This document shows, piece by piece, positions 44,715 to 55,668 of a stretch of DNA of 64,000 nucleotides (positions are counted from its first letter, which is position 1; the number at the start of each line of letters is the position of its first letter). Under the pieces are notes generated by a model, which was given only the letters and a program-made list of their open reading frames with translations, had not been told where the DNA came from and searched no databases. The stretch lies in contig NZ_CH724131.1 in the NCBI RefSeq assembly GCF_000152725.1, positions 2,453,167 to 2,517,166 on the forward strand. Direction: 5' to 3'. The stretch is from Pseudooceanicola batsensis HTCC2597. Its GTDB lineage: Bacteria; Pseudomonadota; Alphaproteobacteria; Rhodobacterales; Rhodobacteraceae. The translations under genes were made by a program, and so were the position numbers.

Positions 44715-46864
44715 GCCTGTTCCTCCTTTGCCCGGCGCCGCCATGCGTGCAGCAGCGGTTCGGTGTAGCCCGACGGCTGGGAGACGCCCTTGAAGATCAG
44801 GTCCCGCGCCGCCTGAAATGCCGGGCCCTCCGGGTTGTCGGCCAGCGGACGGTATGCCGGATCGCCGGCGTTCTGCGCATCCACCTTGGCCGCCATCCGC
44901 CTGAGGGCGGCCTCGACCTCGTCCTCGGTGATCAGCCCGTGCAGCAGCCAGTTCGCCAGGTACTGGGACGAGATCCGCAGCGTGGCGCGATCCTCCATCA
45001 GACCGACATCGTTGATGTCCGGCACCTTGGAACAACCGACCCCCTGATCGATCCAGCGCACCACATAGCCGAGGATGCCCTGACAGTTGTTGTCCAGATC
45101 GCGCCTGACCTCGTCCTCGGTCAGGTTCCGCCCGCCCAGGACCGGTGGCGTCAGCAGGTCGACGAGCCTAGGGCGCTCACGACTGGTCAGCTCGTCCTGC
45201 CGCTGCGAGACGTCGATCTGGTGGTAATGCGTCGCGTGCAGGGTGGCCGCGGTCGGCGACGGCACCCAGGCCGTGTTGGCGCCGGCCATCGGGTGGTTGG
45301 TCTTGGCCTCGAGCATCTCGGCCATCCTGTCGGGCTTGGCCCACATCCCCTTGCCGATCTGCCCGCGCCCCCGCAGACCCAGCGACAGGCCCGCATCCAC
45401 ATTCCCGTCCTCATAGGCGCCGAGCCATAGAGAACCCGCCATCTCGCCTTTCGGAATGAACGGGCCCAGATGCATCGAGGTATGGATCTCGTCCCCGGTC
45501 CGGTCCAGGAAGCCGGTGTTGATGAAGACCAACCGGTTCTTCACCGCACGCATGCATTCCCGCAGATTCGCCGAGGTCCGCCTCTCTTCGTCCATCACGC
45601 CCAGCTTGACGGTGTATTTCGGCAGGCCCAGAACCGCCTCGACCTCGGCATAGAGCGCATCGGCAAAGGCCACCTCGTCCGGTCCGTGCATCTTGGGCTT
45701 GACGACATAGACCGACCCGCAGCGCGAATTGCGCGGCCCGTCGGTCTTTTTCAGATCGTGCATGGCGCAGGCCACCGTCACCAGCGCGTCCAGCATGCCC
45801 TCGGGGGTCTCCTCGCCCTCGAACAGCACGGCATCGGTCGTCATGAGATGGCCGACGTTCCGCACCAGCAGCAATGCGCGCCCCGGCAGCACGAGGTCCG
45901 AGCCGTCGGGCGCCGTCAGCTCCTTGTCGGGATTCAGGCGCCGAGTCATGGTCTGCCCGCCCTTTTCGAACGTCTCGGTCAGGTCCCCCTTCATGAGGCC
46001 CAGCCAGTTGCCGTAGACCTCTGCCTTGTCCGCCGCGTCCACCGCCGCGACCGAATCCTCGCAGTCCTGAATGGCCGTGAGCGCGGATTCGATCACCACG
46101 TCGCGCAGGCCCGAGGGCGAGGCCGCGCCGACCGGATGCGAGGGGTCGATCACCAGTTCAATGTGCAGGCCGTTGTGGCGCAGCATGTAGGAGGCGGTGT
46201 CGCCCTCCTCGGAATACCCGACGAAGGCGCCGGGGTCGGAGAACCCATGGGCCTTTTCCCCCACCATCGCCACCAGCGCGGCGCCATCGCGCCGGTAGGC
46301 CGTGACATCGGCATGCGAGGCCCCTTCCAGCGGCACGGCCTCGTCCAGGAAACGCGCGGCCCAGGCCACGGCCTGCGCGCCGCGTTCGGGATCGTAGCCC
46401 GGCCCTTTCGGCGCCCCCGGCAGGGCATCGGTGCCGTAGAGCGCATCGTAGAGCGATCCCCAGCGCGCATTCGCGGCGTTCAGCGCGAAACGTGCGTTCA
46501 TCACCGGAACGACAAGCTGCGGCCCCGCGACCCGCGCGACCTCCGGATCGACGTTCTCCGTCCGGATCTCGAAGTCCGGGCCTTCGGGAACGATGTATCC
46601 GATCTCTTCGAGAAAGGCGCGGTATTCGGCCGGGTCGATGTCCTGCCCCTTGCGGTCCGCGGCCCATGCATCGATCTGCGCTTGCAGGTGATCCCTCACG
46701 TCGAGAAGGCGCAGGTTCTCGGGCACGAGGTCGGCCAGCATCCGGGCATAGCCGTTCCAGAACTCCTCGGCCCTGATGTCGAGACCGGGAAGGATCCTGT
46801 CCTCCACCAACTCGGCGATGACATCGGCAACCTGCAATCCGGCGCGTTCCACATAGTCCGTCAT
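44711..46864 (-). CDS. glcB: Malate synthase G
   Basis: 717 residues, close to the E. coli enzyme (723). Diagnostic segments include RAEEFWNGYARMLADLVPENL near the N-terminus, the catalytic KPKMHGPDEVAF, RTRTS-like region EERRTSANLRECM, NTGFLDRTGDEIHT and GANTAWVPSPTAATLHA. It condenses glyoxylate with acetyl-CoA to malate, the step after glycolate oxidation. It heads a minus-strand set with the GlcG/HbpS and VOC genes, about 3.2 kb from the convergent glcDEF operon. Confidence 0.96.
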   Translation of the reverse strand: MTDYVERAGLQVADVIAELVEDRILPGLDIRAEEFWNGYARMLADLVPENLRLLDVRDHLQAQIDAWAADRKGQDIDPAEYRAFLEEIGYIVPEGPDFEIRTENVDPEVARVAGPQLVVPVMNARFALNAANARWGSLYDALYGTDALPGAPKGPGYDPERGAQAVAWAARFLDEAVPLEGASHADVTAYRRDGAALVAMVGEKAHGFSDPGAFVGYSEEGDTASYMLRHNGLHIELVIDPSHPVGAASPSGLRDVVIESALTAIQDCEDSVAAVDAADKAEVYGNWLGLMKGDLTETFEKGGQTMTRRLNPDKELTAPDGSDLVLPGRALLLVRNVGHLMTTDAVLFEGEETPEGMLDALVTVACAMHDLKKTDGPRNSRCGSVYVVKPKMHGPDEVAFADALYAEVEAVLGLPKYTVKLGVMDEERRTSANLRECMRAVKNRLVFINTGFLDRTGDEIHTSMHLGPFIPKGEMAGSLWLGAYEDGNVDAGLSLGLRGRGQIGKGMWAKPDRMAEMLEAKTNHPMAGANTAWVPSPTAATLHATHYHQIDVSQRQDELTSRERPRLVDLLTPPVLGGRNLTEDEVRRDLDNNCQGILGYVVRWIDQGVGCSKVPDINDVGLMEDRATLRISSQYLANWLLHGLITEDEVEAALRRMAAKVDAQNAGDPAYRPLADNPEGPAFQAARDLIFKGVSQPSGYTEPLLHAWRRRAKEEQA

Positions 46865-46971
46865 GAACCATCTCCCTTGTTGAGGTCACGAGACGCAGTT
46901 TCGAAACCCGGTGTTTCTGTCACATCTACCACCTGCTGCGCGGGTGTGAATGCGGAAATCCCGCTCCGGCA

Positions 46972-48531
46972 CTAGCGGATCCAGACCTCGACCCGCCGGT
47001 TGACCTGCCGCCCCCAGTGGCTGTCGTCACAGGCCATCGGCATCGCCTCGCCGAAGGCGTCGGTGGTCATGCGGATACGGTCAAGCTCGGCATCCCCCGC
47101 AGCCAGGACCACGGCCCGGCGCACCGCCCGGGCACGCTCGCGCGAGATCCGCAGGTTCGTCGCCGCATCGCCCGACCCGTCCGAGAACCCGACGAACATG
47201 ACCTCGCGGCCGTCATAGAGCCCGTTCTCGAGGGCAGCGGCGAATTGCTCGATATTCGACCGGGACTGCGCGTCCAGCAGGGCCGAGCCGGCCTCGAACC
47301 GGAAGGAGACGGTCAGCCTTTCGTAGGGGGTGAGGGTCGAGACCATGCGCTGCAACTCCTCCAGCGCGATACCGCCGCCGGCCTGGGCAATGGCATTGGC
47401 GAAGCGCGTGCCCTGATCCGCGATCGGAATTTCTTCGGGCAGCTGGTCCACGAACCCGGCGCGGCGGATCACCAGCTGCGCGGCGGGCTGGCGCAGGTAG
47501 GCCAGGAAATCGCGGGCCAGCTTGGGCAGCCTGCGGGCCGGCATGTAGAGGAAGACCGGCATGGTCAGCGGGTAATCCTCGGTCTTGGCGGTGCGCCGGG
47601 TGGCGCGAACGGTGAACCCGCAGGCCCCGCTCAGCCCGATCTGTGCCGCGTTCCCCGTCTCGGAGGCCGTGGTCAGCCCGATGGCGAAGGGGTCCGCCAC
47701 CACCGCGGCGACGATCTGCGCATCGGACCCGTGCCGCTCTACCCTGTCCGATAGCTCGGCGCCGGCCGGCCCGAGCAGGCGATCCTCGACCGCCTGGCCC
47801 ATGCCGGACTCGGCGTCGCGCAGATGGGGGGCAATCGGCGCGTCGGGGCCACCGAAAGCGCTCCAGTTGTCCACCTCGCCCGCGTATATCGCCGCCAGCT
47901 GCGGCAGGGTCAGGGCCCGGACAGGGTTGTCCGGGGACACGATCGGCACCAGCGCGTCCAGCGCCAGCACCCGGTTCCGGCCCGTCGCCCGCAGGTTGCC
48001 CATGCCGGCCTCGATGGCGCGGCGCAGTTCGGGCGGGCGAATCTCGCGCAGGGCCATGACGATATCCGCCTCGTTCGCCAGGAGATCCGCGAACCCCTCG
48101 TCCGTGTTGCTGGACCGGATCGAAAAGCGCGCGGCGACCTCGCCGTCGTCCTTGTCCGCCAGAACATAGGTGACGACGCCCGCCCCCTCGTCCTGCCGTT
48201 CGACGGCATAGCCCGCCCGGAAGGCGAAGGATTCGACCAGCGCCGGCAACAGCACCGTGCCCGTGGTCGCCGCCCCCGATATCGCCAGCTCGGCGACGAA
48301 GGCCTCGAGATTCGGGCATCCGGGCCCGTCGCAGACCACGCCCGAACCGTCCACGGTCAGCTCGCCGAAATCGGTCTCGACCCGGTAGAACTCTCCGTCG
48401 AAGCCCAGCAGCATGCCGCGGATCGTCACGCTGCCGTCCCGCGAGGTCAGGGTCACGTCCTGGGAGATGGCCGGGACGGCGGTCTTGTACAGAAGAAGTG
48501 CGGCGCAAAGCACCGCACGCAGGATGGTCAT
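46972..48531 (-). CDS. PstS-like substrate-binding domain fused to OmpA C-terminal domain
   Basis: 519 residues. After the signal peptide (AVPAISQ) and about 70 residues, residues 90-360 read as a phosphate-binding-type periplasmic domain (LPALVESFAFRAGY, TLPQLAAIYAGEVDNW, DPFAIGLTTASE). Residues 395-519 are an OmpA/MotB domain: FRFEAGSALLDAQSRSN, SDGSGDAATNLRISRERARAV with the Asp/Arg that hold diaminopimelate, and GRQVNRRVEVWI. The protein could hold a ligand-binding module on peptidoglycan. No permease gene is nearby. Next to an exported protein gene upstream (22-bp gap). Confidence 0.85.
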   Translation of the reverse strand: MTILRAVLCAALLLYKTAVPAISQDVTLTSRDGSVTIRGMLLGFDGEFYRVETDFGELTVDGSGVVCDGPGCPNLEAFVAELAISGAATTGTVLLPALVESFAFRAGYAVERQDEGAGVVTYVLADKDDGEVAARFSIRSSNTDEGFADLLANEADIVMALREIRPPELRRAIEAGMGNLRATGRNRVLALDALVPIVSPDNPVRALTLPQLAAIYAGEVDNWSAFGGPDAPIAPHLRDAESGMGQAVEDRLLGPAGAELSDRVERHGSDAQIVAAVVADPFAIGLTTASETGNAAQIGLSGACGFTVRATRRTAKTEDYPLTMPVFLYMPARRLPKLARDFLAYLRQPAAQLVIRRAGFVDQLPEEIPIADQGTRFANAIAQAGGGIALEELQRMVSTLTPYERLTVSFRFEAGSALLDAQSRSNIEQFAAALENGLYDGREVMFVGFSDGSGDAATNLRISRERARAVRRAVVLAAGDAELDRIRMTTDAFGEAMPMACDDSHWGRQVNRRVEVWIR

Positions 48532-48553
48532 ATGGTCCTCGGAGAGCCGCCTG

Positions 48554-49576
48554 TTATCTGGCGGCGATCTTCAGGTCATCGACAAGGTTTTTCAACAGAA
48601 GATAATCCCCGACCGCGTCGCAGGCGGGAAGCACCACGTCCAGTGTCGAGACCTGCGGTTCCCTGCCGCCCGACACCTGGATCACTTCGGCCATCAGGTC
48701 CCGGTCGCAGTTCGTTTCCGTCACCTCGACCTCGACGGTCAGCGCGACCTCGCCCGAGGCCGTCGTCGTCCCGGTCGGAAAGGTGTAGACGTCGGCCATG
48801 CTGGCCTCGGCCGCTTCCGCATCGCCCAGCCGGACGAGGAACCCGCCCTCGCCCCGGGCCGCGACCGCGGCCTCGCGCGGGGCACCGGCCCAGACATGGC
48901 CGGCCGTGTCGTACTCCGCGCCGAATTCGCGTGCATGAACGGCGACGCCGGTGCGGCCGCCATGCCACTGCACCACGGCCCGGTCGTAGAAGGCGAGGCT
49001 GTCGACCCGCATCTCGAGCGCGGCGGCGTTGCCGTCCCCCGTCCTGGCGACGAACAGCGCCTCTTCCTCTAGCGCGGGAACCTCGACCTCCAGGATCCCC
49101 TCGGCATCGGTGGAAGCCGTAAAGGACATGCGGCCATGCACCAGCGTCACGCGCGCGTTCGGCTGACAGGGCGCGGTGAGCCGAAGCGCCACCATCGCCG
49201 CCGCACGCGAGTCGCCGGAGAGATCGAGGGCGCATTCGTCGGTCATCCCGGGCTCGCTCAACGCGGCCCCCGGCATGTCCATGAGATCGTCGGACGAAGC
49301 GGCGGCAAGCACCGGCGTCTCGGGCAGATCGGCGTCGTCCGGCAGGGCCCCGGACAGATCAGCGGAGGTCAGCGAGATCGAGACCAGGCGCACAGGCCTG
49401 GCGTCCAGCGCGGCGGGGCTCTCGGCCTCCTGAGGGAGGGTCGTGTCCGGCACCCGGACCATGGCGATCTGATCCGCCGCGGGCTCCGGCCCGGCGCCCG
49501 ACTGCATGTAGAGGCCGGCGGCCCCCGCCAGCGCGACGGTACCGCCCATTATGGCGATCCTGCTGATCTTGAACAT
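48554..49576 (-). CDS. Exported/membrane-anchored protein of unknown function
   Basis: 340 residues from ATG 49576, with CGGAGAG upstream. One N-terminal hydrophobic segment (ISRIAIMGGTVALAGAAGLYM) acts as signal or anchor. An acidic, Pro/Ala-rich stretch follows to about residue 110, and then a beta-rich domain with repeated ARVTLVHGRMSFTASTDAEG and VQWHGGRTGVAVHAREFG. Two cysteines near 114/137 and two near the C-terminus could form disulfides. I do not recognise it. It precedes the PstS-OmpA gene by 22 bp, so the products probably work together. Confidence 0.75.
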   Translation of the reverse strand: MFKISRIAIMGGTVALAGAAGLYMQSGAGPEPAADQIAMVRVPDTTLPQEAESPAALDARPVRLVSISLTSADLSGALPDDADLPETPVLAAASSDDLMDMPGAALSEPGMTDECALDLSGDSRAAAMVALRLTAPCQPNARVTLVHGRMSFTASTDAEGILEVEVPALEEEALFVARTGDGNAAALEMRVDSLAFYDRAVVQWHGGRTGVAVHAREFGAEYDTAGHVWAGAPREAAVAARGEGGFLVRLGDAEAAEASMADVYTFPTGTTTASGEVALTVEVEVTETNCDRDLMAEVIQVSGGREPQVSTLDVVLPACDAVGDYLLLKNLVDDLKIAAR

Positions 49577-49723
49577 CGTTCTCTCCGATCACGTTCCGGA
49601 CCGGAAAATGGATGCCAATAAGGGCGAACTTATGACGAAGTCGTGCCGAACATCTGCTCCGCCGGGCGAGCATCATCGCACGGCGGACACGAAGACCCGC
49701 GCGTCAGGACCGGTAGCGCGAGC

Positions 49724-52510
<2,787 letters not shown>

Positions 52511-52619
52511 GATCTGATCCGTTCCGGTTGTTGACGTCGATGTGTTGGCGGTCCGGTTGTACAGCCCCGCCACTGCCCATAGAACGGGGGCCAATCGGGG
52601 CCCCGCAAAGCCATAGTGC

Positions 52620-52648
52620 GATGTAAGGGGACACCCTTACCCTGTCAA
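52620..52648 (-). promoter_or_regulatory. secA promoter candidate with internal palindrome
   Basis: On the minus strand TTGACA (52648-52643), a 17-bp spacer and TACATC (52625-52620). A perfect inverted repeat, GTAAGGG-GACA-CCCTTAC (52623-52640), fills the spacer and overlaps the -10 box. The leader to the secA ATG is about 100 nt. The palindrome may be an operator for secA or its divergent neighbour. Confidence 0.5.
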
Positions 52649-52684
52649 CGCCGCGCCCGGACGCGGCCCATCAAAGGCTTCAAC

Positions 52685-53533
52685 ATGACGCAACGACTGA
52701 TCCAGGCCGCCGCGGTATCCTTCACTCTGGCGATGGCCGCGCCCGTGCAGGCCCAGGACGAAACAACGGCCGACACGGTCGTCGCGACCGTCGACGGAAC
52801 CGAGATCACCCTGGGGCACATGATCCTGCTGCGCCAGTCTCTGCCGCAGCAATACGGCCAGCTTCCCGACGAGGTCCTGTTCCAGGGCATCCTCGATCAG
52901 CTGGTGCAGCAGACCGCGCTGAGCAAAAGCTACGAAGGCGACACCCCGCGCAGCATCCGCCTGGCACTGGAGAACGAAGAGCGCGGCCTGATCGCCGCCA
53001 AGGCCGTGCGGGACGTGCTCTCCGATGGGGTCACCGACGAAGCCATCCAGCAGGCTTATGACGATACCTACGGCAACGCGGAACCCGAGACGGAGTACAA
53101 GGCCGCGCATATCCTCGTCGAGACCGAGGAAGAGGCCCGCGCCATCGTCGAGGAGCTGAACGGGGGCGGCGACTTCGCCGAACTCGCCCAGGAAAAATCC
53201 ACCGGTCCCTCCGCTCCGAACGGCGGCGAACTGGGCTGGTTCGGCAAGGGCATGATGGTCGCCCCGTTCGAAGAGGCTGTCGTGGGCATGGAACCCGGCG
53301 CCGTCTCCGAGCCGGTTCAGACCCAGTTCGGCTGGCATGTGATCCAGCTTCAGGAGACCCGCACCAAGGACGCCCCCGCGCTCGAGGACGTCCGGGACGA
53401 ACTGCGGGGTCAGGTCGAACAGCAACTCGTGAAGGCGCATATTGACGCGCTGGTCGAAAACGCGAATGTGGACACCACCGGGGCCGACGCCGTCGATCCC
53501 GCGCAGCTGAGCAATATCGACCTTCTGGAGTGA
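52685..53533 (+). CDS. Parvulin-type peptidyl-prolyl isomerase, exported
   Basis: 282 residues with a signal peptide (cleavage after VQAQ, about residue 23). A SurA/PrsA-like N-terminal helical part is followed by one PpiC domain (about residues 133-225: KAAHILVETEEEARAIVEEL, GELGWFGKGMMVAPFEEAV, TQFGWHVIQL). It should assist folding of exported outer-membrane proteins in the periplasm. Facing secA, it matches an export theme. Three bases before argJ. Confidence 0.9.
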   Translation: MTQRLIQAAAVSFTLAMAAPVQAQDETTADTVVATVDGTEITLGHMILLRQSLPQQYGQLPDEVLFQGILDQLVQQTALSKSYEGDTPRSIRLALENEERGLIAAKAVRDVLSDGVTDEAIQQAYDDTYGNAEPETEYKAAHILVETEEEARAIVEELNGGGDFAELAQEKSTGPSAPNGGELGWFGKGMMVAPFEEAVVGMEPGAVSEPVQTQFGWHVIQLQETRTKDAPALEDVRDELRGQVEQQLVKAHIDALVENANVDTTGADAVDPAQLSNIDLLE

Positions 53534-53536
53534 TCT

Positions 53537-54766
53537 ATGGGCGGCACACCCCCGCGTTCCCCCCTGGCGCCCGCGTCCTTCCCCGACCTTCCGGTGATCG
53601 CGGGCGTTGAGTTCGCCACCGCCGAAGCCGGCGTGAAATACAGCAACAGGAAAGACGTGATGCTGGCCCGGCTGGCGCCGGGCACATCCGTCGCAGGGGT
53701 ATTCACGCGTTCGGCCACACGCTCGGCCCCCGTACTGGACTGCCAGGACAAGATCGGGCGTGACAGCCGGAACGCCGCCGCCATCATCGTGAACTCGGGC
53801 AATTCCAACGCCTTCACCGGCCGCAACGGCCGCGAGTCGGTGAGCCGGATCACCGCGGCCACGGCCGAAGCCCTCGGGATCGACGAATCCCGGGTGTTTT
53901 CCTCCTCCACCGGGGTGATCGGCGAACCGCTCCCGCATGATCGCATCACCGCGAAACTCTCCGAACTCGCCGGCAACCTGCAGGCCGGAGGTATCGAGGA
54001 GGCCGCCGGTGCGATCATGACCACCGACACCTATCCCAAGGGCGCCGGGGCCGAGGTCACGATCGACGGCCAGAGGGTGAAGATCGCGGGCATCGCCAAG
54101 GGCTCGGGCATGATCGCGCCGGATATGGCGACCATGCTGGTCTACATCTTCACCGATGCCGCGATCGAGCGGGACGTCCTGCAGTCCATGGTCTCGGCCA
54201 ACGCGGACCTGACCTTCAACTGCATCACCGTCGATAGCGACACCTCGACCTCGGACACGCTGCTCTGCGCCGCGACCGGCGCCTCCGGCATCCGGGTGAC
54301 CGAGGCCAACACCAATTTCATCGACGCCCTGCGGGGCGTGATGCTGGACCTGGCGCACCAGGTGGTCCGTGACGGCGAGGGCGCCACGAAATTCGTCCAG
54401 ATCCACGTGACCGGCGCGCAGTCCGATGCCGACGCCCGGACCCACGCCCTCTCCATCGCGAACTCGCCGCTGGTCAAGACGGCCATCGCCGGGGAAGACC
54501 CGAACTGGGGGCGCATTGTCATGGCCATCGGCAAGTCGGGCGCCGCCGCCGACAGGGATCTGCTATCGATCTGGTTCGGCGACGTGCTGGTCGCCGACAG
54601 GGGCTGGCGCGCCGAAGGCTACCGCGAAGAGGACGGCGCCGCACACATGACGGGCACGGACATCGACATCCGGGTAGATCTCGGACTGGGCGGCGGCACC
54701 GCCACGGTGTGGACCTGCGACCTCACGCACGGCTACATCTCGATCAACGCCGACTACCGGTCGTGA
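53537..54766 (+). CDS. argJ: Bifunctional ornithine acetyltransferase/N-acetylglutamate synthase
   Basis: 409 residues. The autocleavage site is recognisable in KGSGMIAPDMATMLVYIFTDA, where cleavage before the Thr creates the beta chain and its nucleophile. ASNIKYSNRKDV-like GVKYSNRKDVML and NSGNSNAFTG are family motifs, as is EDPNWGRI near the end. ArgJ recycles the acetyl group in arginine synthesis. Its stop overlaps the GTG start of mutT. Confidence 0.95.
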   Translation: MGGTPPRSPLAPASFPDLPVIAGVEFATAEAGVKYSNRKDVMLARLAPGTSVAGVFTRSATRSAPVLDCQDKIGRDSRNAAAIIVNSGNSNAFTGRNGRESVSRITAATAEALGIDESRVFSSSTGVIGEPLPHDRITAKLSELAGNLQAGGIEEAAGAIMTTDTYPKGAGAEVTIDGQRVKIAGIAKGSGMIAPDMATMLVYIFTDAAIERDVLQSMVSANADLTFNCITVDSDTSTSDTLLCAATGASGIRVTEANTNFIDALRGVMLDLAHQVVRDGEGATKFVQIHVTGAQSDADARTHALSIANSPLVKTAIAGEDPNWGRIVMAIGKSGAAADRDLLSIWFGDVLVADRGWRAEGYREEDGAAHMTGTDIDIRVDLGLGGGTATVWTCDLTHGYISINADYRS

Positions 54767-55164
54767 GCAGGGTCGTTCTGGTCTCGGCGGTGGCGCTGAT
54801 CGACCGCGATGGGCGGGTTCTGCTGGCCCAGCGGCCGGAAGGCAAGTCCATGGCGGGCCTCTGGGAGTTTCCGGGCGGCAAGGTCGAGCCGGGCGAGAGC
54901 CCCGAAGCCGCGCTGATCCGGGAGCTGCACGAGGAACTCGGGATCGAGACCTGGAACTCCTGCCTCGCCCCGCTCACCTTCGCCTCGCACGCCTATGACG
55001 AGTTTCACCTGCTGATGCCCCTGTTCGCCTGTCGGAAGTGGGACGGCCAGCCGCAGCCGCAGGAAGGTCAGAGACTTGCCTGGGCCCGCCCCGAGCGGCT
55101 ACGCGACTATCCGATGCCGCCAGCGGACCTCCCCTTGATCCCCATCCTCCGCGACTGGTTGTGA
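54763..55164 (+). CDS. mutT: Nudix hydrolase MutT (8-oxo-dGTP diphosphatase)
   Basis: 133 residues starting at GTG 54763, which overlaps the argJ stop (GTGA). This start gives VSRVVLVSAVALIDRDGRVLLAQRP, the family N-terminus; the ATG at 54709 lies inside argJ. Nudix box GGKVEPGESPEAALIRELHEELGIE is complete. Its likely task is to remove oxidised guanine nucleotides. Genomic position after argJ is common in this family. Confidence 0.9.
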   Translation: MSRVVLVSAVALIDRDGRVLLAQRPEGKSMAGLWEFPGGKVEPGESPEAALIRELHEELGIETWNSCLAPLTFASHAYDEFHLLMPLFACRKWDGQPQPQEGQRLAWARPERLRDYPMPPADLPLIPILRDWL

Positions 55165-55354
55165 CCCCGCCGTCAGCCGGATGGGCGCTGCAATCAGAGC
55201 GCTGCGCCGCAACAAATGAATCGGCACAACGCATGAAGCCCGAAATTAGTTCAGAAAAAATTCGCTTTATGACTGAATTTTGAACATCGGGTAGTAGGCG
55301 AAGCCAATTTTTTACTGTAGGTTGTGAAACAATCTTTGCGGGGAGAAGGTTACT

Positions 55355-55495
55355 ATGCTTAAAACCATCACAGTCGGGTCCTGTGTTTCTGTGCAGGGTA
55401 CTTATGTCGGCACCACCGCCGATGGACGCGTCGAAGTGCGCGTCGGCAATCAGGTTTTCCGCGGCACGCCCGTGGGCGGCGCTGTAGCGGCCTGA
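55355..55495 (+). CDS. 46-residue protein, unknown
   Basis: ATG 55355 follows GGGGAGAAGG with good spacing. The product starts MLKTITVGSCVSVQGTYVG and continues as alternating polar and valine residues (RVEVRVGNQVFRG) ending GGAVAA. It looks like a small beta-rich domain with one Cys. I recall similar 45-residue hypothetical proteins in other Rhodobacteraceae, but I know no function. The region just upstream (55230-55340) is much more AT-rich than its surroundings, as expected of a strong promoter, and an intrinsic terminator follows. Confidence 0.7.
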   Translation: MLKTITVGSCVSVQGTYVGTTADGRVEVRVGNQVFRGTPVGGAVAA

Positions 55496-55531
55496 CATAG
55501 CCACGACAATACCGACAACTTGACGACTTGG

Positions 55532-55558
55532 GACAGGATGCTCGCATCCTGTCGTTTT
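55532..55558 (+). terminator. Intrinsic terminator of the 46-residue gene
   Basis: Stem 55532-55540 with 55545-55553 (9 bp, CTCG tetraloop) followed by GTTTT. It lies 37 bp after the stop. Confidence 0.85.
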
Positions 55559-55620
55559 CTCGTGCGTGACCGACACTGCGCGAGACATCGATCAGGATAA
55601 CGGAACCCTGTCCGAAACGA

Positions 55621-55648
55621 AAAAGCGCGCCCCTGAAGGCGCGCTTTT
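55621..55648 (-). terminator. Terminator of the rimP-nusA-infB operon
   Basis: Perfect 11-bp stem (55621-55631 with 55638-55648) with flanking A and T runs on both strands, 20 bp past the infB stop. It can work in both directions and isolates infB from the convergent 46-residue gene. Confidence 0.88.
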
Positions 55649-55668
55649 CCTTTTTCCGTTCGACCGGA

